Shown here one piece after another: positions 58,001 through 64,000 of a DNA stretch of 64,000 nucleotides (position 1 is the first letter of the stretch; each line of letters starts with the position of its first letter). Both the position numbers and the translations under genes were made by a program. Below the pieces are notes generated by a model. The model ran no database searches, was not told the DNA's origin, and worked only from the letters and a program-made list of their open reading frames with translations. The stretch is from the NCBI GenBank assembly GCA_035772405.1, contig JAYKKM010000005.1:1097501-1161500 (forward strand). The letters are read 5' to 3'. This DNA comes from Chrysogorgia sp. JL179-B06 (taxonomy: Eukaryota > Cnidaria > Anthozoa > Scleralcyonacea > Chrysogorgiidae).

Positions 58001-59967
58001 TATAAATCAGATCGAGGAGAGTAAGGGGGATGCAAGTAAAGTCTGGAAGGCTGTTAATGAAGTTGCCAGCAGAAAGTGCAAGTCTTCTGTTCCAAACTGT
58101 ATAATTTCCGATGAAGTTCAGCATACAGACGCAAAGTCTATTGCTACAGTAATGAATGAATATTTTGTCAAAATTGGCAAGCTTTTGGCTGACAAATTGC
58201 CTACTCCATCTTTTACTTCAATCATACAGAGTCCAACTAAGAATGGAACTTGTTTTAACCTTAATCCAACAGACGAATCGTTTATTATCGAGCAGTTAAA
58301 ATCATTAAAAACTAACAAGTCAATTGGCCTAGATAAAATTAGTGCTCGGTTGCTTAAAGATGCCTGCCCAGCAATAGCGCCATCAATCACATATCTGCTG
58401 AATTTGTCCATCCAGTGTCATATTTTTAAGTCTATATTAAGTCTGGTGATACGAACAGAGCCACCAATTATCGCCCTATTTCAATTTTACCAACTTTGAG
58501 TAAATTACTTGAAAGGGCTGTTCATCTCCAATTCTATGGATACTTAAACGAAAACAACCTATTGACTAAAAAACAATTTGGCTTCCGTTCTAAGCGTTCT
58601 ACAAATACTGCACTGGCAAGCTTTGCGGACGATATCTTGAGCAAAATGGAAAATGGTAACTTGTGTGGAACTGTCTTTTTAGATCTGTCAAAAGCGTTCG
58701 ACACGGTAAACCATATGATTTTATTAAATAAGTTGAGAACAATTGGAGTTTGTAGCGACAATTTGTTATGGTTTCAGTCTTATCTGAACTGTCGTCGTTT
58801 ACGGACTTCATGTGGTCCTGAATTGTCTGATCCTCTTACTTGTGAAATAGGTGTCCCACAAGGTAGTATATTGGGTCCTCTACTGTTCCTGATGTACATC
58901 AATGATCTGCCCAATGTAGTTGAGCACTCGGAAGTGTCTCTTTATGCTGACGACACTGTGTTGTACTATTTCTCTTCTACTATTAATGACTTGGAAACTG
59001 ACCAGTTTGACCTCAGCCTCCATCAAGGTATATGATCAAGAAGTGGAACAGGCCCAACAATATACTTACCTAGGGGTTATCTTTTCAACAGATATGACAT
59101 GGACTGAGCTGATCTAGACCACCTTTGCTCTAAAGTTAACAAGCGTTTAGGTCTGTTGAAAAGAATAAAACATCTCCTTCCACGTTTTGCAAGAGTCCTC
59201 TACTACAACAGTTTAATCCAACCTCTCTTTGACTATGGAGACGTCGTTTGGGGAGACAAATATAACTGTACCATAATGCATAATCTACAAATCCTTCAGA
59301 GTAAAGCAGCAAAAATAATTTTGAACCGTCCACTGTATTCGTCTGCCACTGAAGCTCTTAACAGTCTGGGCTGGATGGATCTCTCCCAGCGGAGACGTTA
59401 TCATAGGTGTCTTCACATATTTAAATGTATTAATGGATTGACCTTCTCTAATTTAAACTTAATTGCAGTTAAAGAAACGCATAATTATAATACTAGATCG
59501 AAGAACAATTTGCGTCTGCCTAGAGTTAAGAGAAACTGGGGTAAGCAGAGACTAGCTTATCATGCTGTTAACGATTGGAATAGCCTGAATGAAAATATTA
59601 GAAATTCTGAGAACCTCTTACAGTTTAAAACCAACTTTAAAAAGCATGTTTGAATGTATTTTTATCTATGGATTTTTATACGTGATATTTTATGAATTTT
59701 TATCTTTGTCATATATATATATTTTTTTTTAAACTTTTTTATTTTATGTATCCTACTTATAGTACTGTACTTATAAATATTTTGTAATTTATTATTCGAA
59801 TTCTCAGGACCTCTCTGAAAATCACTAATGTGAGAGAGTTTCCTGGCAATAAATATTATTATTATTATTATGAGATACAGTTTTTGGGGTTTGGAGATGC
59901 CAGCACTGGGTGCAGATCACCCACATTAGAGAGTTTTAGATTGACGTATTTTCGCATTTCCCGCTAA
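55080..59967 (+). pseudogene. SAM-like/UBX-like domain gene, main exon split by a LINE
   Basis: Three exons are visible. Exon 1: ATG at 55080 (MVDDTPPSDQSDTGHGRLVK), donor AAG/GTAAGT at 55152. Exon 2: 55402-55467, acceptor TTTTACAG, donor AAAAG/GTATGT, reading VCGFLTARGLAEEVVERFRY. Exon 3: from 56510 after TTTTAG, reading MDAPAITNAKDD and LLKEMGLSKAGDRLSLKGFC. Exons 2 and 3 together make a SAM-type domain. Then comes a basic linker, a domain from about residue 88 of exon 3 (GWKHFKEQEEVYVLVPLTKG, LFFPEGKSIFG), two copies of an EQDRKYQDFL-type helix, and a UBX or ubiquitin-like end (VTVKVRHVTMGLLSRRFPSS). A LINE enters at 57690; the frame resumes at 59877 as IQFLGFGDASTGCR and stops at 59965. 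Exon 1 joins exon 2 out of phase as drawn, so an unseen exon or a different first exon is likely. Related multi-domain proteins in cnidarians and fishes can carry a HECT ligase domain; none is seen here. Confidence 0.7.
57691..59869 (+). mobile_element. CR1/L2-like LINE inserted in the SAM/UBX-like gene
   Basis: A 5'-truncated LINE. It starts inside the endonuclease end (AFLEDLNNVPWHLVYNEDN), then VADSHAPIKKRRVKGVHSPW. The reverse transcriptase has motif A (VFLDLSKAFDTVNHMILLNK), motif B (GVPQGSILGPLLFLMYINDL) and a catalytic YADD in SLYADDTVLYYF. The C-terminal part reads YTYLGVIFSTDMTW, LIQPLFDYGDVVWGDKYN and NYNTRSKNNLRLPRVKRNWG. Frameshifts near 57770, 58440 and 59030 (the last with missing sequence after YADD) and one near 59110 kill it. 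The 3' end has a hairpin (CTCTCTG...CATTAGTG-type, about 59812-59845) and an (ATT)n tail. ATGAGAT flanks it at 57684-57690 and 59870-59876. Confidence 0.9.
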
Positions 59968-60059
59968 CCGCAAACCGCTAAAAATCACGTGACAGCCATC
60001 TTGCGGTCAGGTTACACGTTCGAAGTAGACGTTTCTACGCGAAGAAGGTTGTTTTCAGG
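59968..60059 (+). other. Possible 5' exon of another gene
   Basis: Upstream CACGTGAC and AGCCATCTTG words precede a stretch ending TTTTCAG/GTAAGTAG at 60059-60060, a consensus splice donor. No coding frame is evident, so at most a 5' untranslated exon. Confidence 0.3.
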
Positions 60060-60129
60060 TAAGTAGTTTCCCTCAAACTTTTTAATAAATGTTTTGTGTT
60101 TCTTCTCACGTATAAACATAGCACTGCAA

Positions 60130-60440
60130 AAAAAACTTGAGCATTTTGACTCAAAAACTTGAGTAAAGTAATGCATCCACAGTGACTCAAATTATTGAGT
60201 AAATTTACTCAAATTATTGAGTAAATTTACTCAAATTATTGAGTAAATTTACTCAAATTTTGAGTAAAGTAAAATGCATCCACAGTGACTCAAATTTTTG
60301 AGTAAAATCATATTTTACTCAAACTGAGAGTAAAACTTTACTCAAATTTTGAGTAAAGTAAAATCCATCCATAGTGACTCAAATGTTTGAGTAAAATCAT
60401 ATTTTACTCAAAGTGAGAGTAAAACTTTACTCTTTTAAAA
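60130..60440. repeat. Interspersed TTTACTCAAA / TTTGAGTAAA inverted repeats
   Basis: About twenty copies of ACTCAAA or its complement TTTGAGT alternate. A longer unit (GTGACTCAAAT..TTGAGTAAAATCATATTT, then TACTCAAA..GAGAGTAAAACTTT) is repeated twice after three short ATTGAGTAAATTTACTCAA hairpins. Confidence 0.88.
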
Positions 60441-62596
60441 ATTTTGAGCTAAATTTAATCACAGTAAAATAAAAGTTTTACTCAAAACGTGTGTAAATCA
60501 CCCAAACAGTTGAGCAGTGTACTATAACAGAAAATAAGTTTTTAATACCTGAAAATCATGAGTATAATACACTGTTTACTTGGACTGACAGTTCACTTAG
60601 TTTGCAAGATATTTCCCACAACTTTTACTTTCAAATATTTATTTAGTTGATAAAAAGAGTTAGAGAAGCAATTGCGGAATACCCATCACTTTTCAATTTA
60701 GATTTAAACTAATAAACGAGAAAATTCTGTAATAAGTGTTGAAACAATCAGCTTAATGATGAAATCTTACCTAATCCAAAAGCTACCCTATAAACGAATC
60801 CCAATAACGGAGAAAGAAGCAAATGTATTTGATGAATTTGACACTCACTAATAAGTAGTCGTCATTCAAGTGAGGGGTATTCTGCAGCTATGCCAACGCA
60901 ATATACTGACTTAAACTATTAACAAATGATATGACTTTAGCTGGTAATTGTTTACCATCCTGTTAGTGGATATTCAAAATGCACTTCTGCAAATACAAAA
61001 CAAAGTTACTAAGAGAATTAGGGTATTCGTACATAAAAACATAACAAGTTGATAAAAGTCCAAGACACCATTCCAAAACTCCACCGTTGACTCGGAATAA
61101 CAGCTGTTGGTCAGCTCCTATCCACACGTTGTCTGGAGATTTGATTCTACCATGGAACAGGATTTGTGGGAATGGACTTTGTTTCGCCATCAAATTTCTT
61201 TAACGTTCTTATCTTCCTGCAACAACAACAAAAAGCAAGAAATAAACTAAGATAGTTCCAAGCAAAGAAAGAGTGTCCAATTCCTAAAAAACATGAATGA
61301 TCATATAGAGTTGATCTTCACAAAGGGGCCAGCTTTGGGGAAAATGGCAAACGGCCACCACTTTAATGATACATGCAGGTTAAATTATTCTGTGCATTTA
61401 CTTCATGTTTGTATGTGAGATAGGCAAACTAACAAAAACCCTTTCTGAATACAGTAAATTGCAATCATGTGCAGTAACACGAGTGGCAAATTTGGTATTC
61501 TACACAGCCAAACCACAAAAGTTGCAATACGTCTGCAACAGCGTTGTTGCAACTTGTTATTAAACTGATTTATCAAATACTTTGCGCAGCTTACTCCAGT
61601 TTCTTGTTAATAATAAGAATGTTACAAGCTTTGTCATGTAATTGCATCAACTGGATTGATGCAAATTATTTAAAAAACTTGCTTTAACTATATATATATA
61701 CATGCTGTTGTTCACGAGCTTGTAACAGACTCATTCTAGCTTGTTGACAACTTGCAGCAAGTTGGTGAAGACTAACAACTTGCAACACATCTGTGAGATT
61801 TCTAGCTGCGAATAGTTATACCATAAATTCAACATATGAAATATCATAGTATTGGAAATACGTGTACGCAACAACCCCTCGGCCGCTTACTGTTTGAGGC
61901 TTTTATAGTGTAGTGCTCAGTTATTACTTAAAAATAAGTAAATAATTCATTTGCCAATCTGAACAGATTTTCAAACTGCTTATTTTGGGTACAATTTTTG
62001 GGTAGTGCACTGAACGGAACACGAGCGCTGTGGTAAAGTCTGCCAACACTAACTTGTCTCGCAGACGGTTAGAAACCATTTGCGTAACTCTTGATTATTG
62101 AAATTAATAATTAATTTTATTAATTATATAATATTAATTGCATTAAAGTTAATTATGTCAGTTATGGTTTTCATAATAAATATTCAACATGCATGTTTAA
62201 CAGTGGTATACTCATAATTTTACTCAAAGTACAGTTGTATTCATGAGACTGCATAACATACCTGTATGAATGATTTACAATACTGACATTGCACATATGT
62301 GTACATACATGTACCCTACTGTAATCTGCATGTTACTTATTGTCTAATAGTAGAAGCAGATACCAAAAATATTCAATACCTAAATTTATATAATTATGCA
62401 CATACCTGTACTGGTATTTCAATAGTATTCAAGAACCAGTAACACAATTTCAAAAATATGAAATGACAAAAGCCCATAATATGCAACAAAGAACGACATT
62501 GCTTAATCTAATGATTTCACCAATTTATATAACATGAATTCAGAAAGGAATTCAGTATTTCAGCTGCTTGTTGTCAGTGAGGTGATACCACCATGT
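60441..62596. other. No gene seen
   Basis: AT-rich DNA, perhaps intron or intergenic. The words CAACTTG and TTGCAAC recur in both orientations at about 61520-61800, suggesting a decayed inverted repeat. Confidence 0.45.
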
Positions 62597-63335
62597 TTAA
62601 AGTGCCTATGCAACCAACCAGTTTAATGTTTTGTTTGAAAGTAAGCCTTTGGTGCTGACAGTTTATTCATATCTCATTTAATTCCAAAGTTATGACACTT
62701 TTTGGAAATTGAGGTATGATGTCACTGGTTGTGTTTGACAAGTTAACAAATACAAGAAAGTCTCATGTCGCAAAGGGATTTGACCAAATAAGTTGAAACA
62801 TGTCAACGTTAGTTAATCCACTCAAACAAATGCTTTACTGTGTTTAAATTGTTGCCATAGCAACACGCTAGTTCCCAGGTCTCTCTCTTGTCACATAATT
62901 CCAGCTATACAGTTGTTTCAACGCATGTCTGTACTATTTCAACGATTTAAACTTATCAAAATGCCTAGACGAATTATACTAACAAGTGGAAATATTTTAT
63001 TGTTGTATGAAAAAAAATGTTAATTAATAGAAGAGAGAGAGAGAGATCTGGGAACTAGCGTGTTGTTATGGGAACTATTTAAACACACTAAAGTATTTTT
63101 TTGAGTGTATTAACAAGCCTTGACAAGTTTCAACTTAATTGGTCAAATACCCTTCGAGATATGGACTTTAATGTTTTTGCGAACTTGTCAAAGTCAAACA
63201 CAACCAATGACTTCATAGCTCAATTTCAAAAAAGTGTCATAACTTTGGAATTAAACGAGATATGAATAAACTGTCACCACCATTTTTATTATTTAAGGCT
63301 TACATTCAAATAAAACAATAAACTGGTTGGACAAA
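62597..63335. mobile_element. Fold-back, about 300-bp imperfect arms
   Basis: The left arm has CTGACAGTTTATTCATATCT, AAAGTTATGACACTTTTTGG, CTGGTTGTGTTTGACAAGTT and GCAACACGCTAGTTCCCAG; the right arm carries the complements in reverse order. The spacer is about 130 bp and includes (GA)n at about 63030-63047. Confidence 0.85.
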
Positions 63336-64000
63336 ATTTCGTTACACTTTAATCCCTAACATGTTCCCCTGACACAGTGAGTGTTAACCTACCCAATTAT
63401 ACAGTATACAGTTACAGTATATATCCTACAAAAGCTGTGTAAAAAATACATTGCAAGCCTAGGACTGGCATTGTCCAGGCCTAATCCAGGACAATTACCA
63501 GCATGCCGTATATCAGATGAGTGTAAATGCTGTTTGTTATATGCCCTATACTCACCGACAGGCGACTCCTTTGAAGTGACACCCAGATGAGCTGATGGTA
63601 AGAGGCGGCATTAGCCACCCTCCCAAAAGCTGTTAAACAGCACTGCCAGTGCAGGATCAAAGTACTAAAACCACAATGTCGTTTTAGTCATTCCCAATGG
63701 CCAATTCAAATATTTATTGTGCAATCAAATAAATATGTATTTTTTTGTTAAAAACATGTGTTTTTCTTCTAGTTTTCATAATCATTTCTTAATATGTGTT
63801 GTTTGATTTTTCAAGTTATAAACTTATTATTTGTCTGTCCAACTAGTGTTAAATACAGAATTTTAGATAGATCATTTAAAATATGTGCACATTGAAGGTT
63901 GCTATAAATTTATGTATCTCCTCTTCAACAGGCGGCTTACAAAAGCATGCCACCCAAAAGAGGTGCTGGTAAAAGGCGGCGATGAGCCACCTTGCCAACA
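63336..64000. other. No certain gene; possible exon at the end
   Basis: CTTCAACAG at 63931 looks like an acceptor, followed by an ATG (63949) reading MPPKRGAGKRRR and a stop, or a donor within GCTGGTAAAAG. A similar phrase GATGGTAAGAGGCGGCATTA lies at about 63594, so this may be a repeat rather than an exon. Confidence 0.3.

Overview
The window reads as gene-poor, AT-rich metazoan nuclear DNA packed with transposable elements, most likely from a cnidarian and probably an anthozoan. That call is an inference. It rests on the mix of Penelope-like, CR1/L2-type LINE, BEL/Pao and Harbinger elements, on many fold-back MITEs, on a hammerhead-ribozyme satellite of the animal retrozyme type, and on two gene fragments with SAM-like domains of a kind I associate with cnidarians. 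Nothing looks prokaryotic, and no rRNA or functional tRNA gene is seen.

Layout. 1-275 (-) is the first coding exon of a SAM-like protein running off the window edge. 1.36-4.66 kb is a 60-bp minisatellite split by a decayed Harbinger transposon (TTA target). 4.76-6.22 kb is a Penelope-like element whose left inverted arm carries a hammerhead motif that the right arm lacks. 6.9-13.7 kb holds LINE tails, a tRNA-derived SINE and several MITEs, with multiply nested insertions at 12.05-13.35 kb. 14.43-20.52 kb is a 6.1-kb array of a 12-bp repeat that stays open in three reading frames. 20.93-24.45 kb is a 5'-truncated BEL/Pao element (-). 24.84-26.83 kb is an SV2/SVOP-like transporter gene (-) interrupted by an insertion inside its last membrane segment. 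27.4-35.1 kb holds a nested fold-back, a LINE with a triplicated reverse-transcriptase segment and a second BEL/Pao fragment. 35.9-37.6 kb is a (TA)n tract carrying three palindromes and a SINE. 37.59-39.94 kb is the highlight: about ten tandem 238-bp units, each with a well-formed type I hammerhead ribozyme; one unit has lost the catalytic GAAAC. 40-54.9 kb is layered fold-back and MITE sequence, including a family with CACTGA/CAGTGA termini for which five insertions show 8-bp target duplications. 55.08-59.97 kb (+) is a SAM/UBX-like gene whose main exon is split by a CR1/L2-like LINE with a 7-bp target duplication. The remainder is AT-rich sequence with further inverted repeats.

How the parts relate. 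The cellular genes look like damaged bystanders: one partial, one broken by a DNA element, one broken by a LINE. The retrozyme array should be transcribed, self-cleaved at each intact ribozyme and released as 238-nt RNAs; by analogy with other animal retrozymes these would be circularised and spread with borrowed reverse transcriptase. The Penelope-like element, also carrying a hammerhead motif, makes that enzyme family a reasonable candidate donor, though this copy is itself frameshifted.
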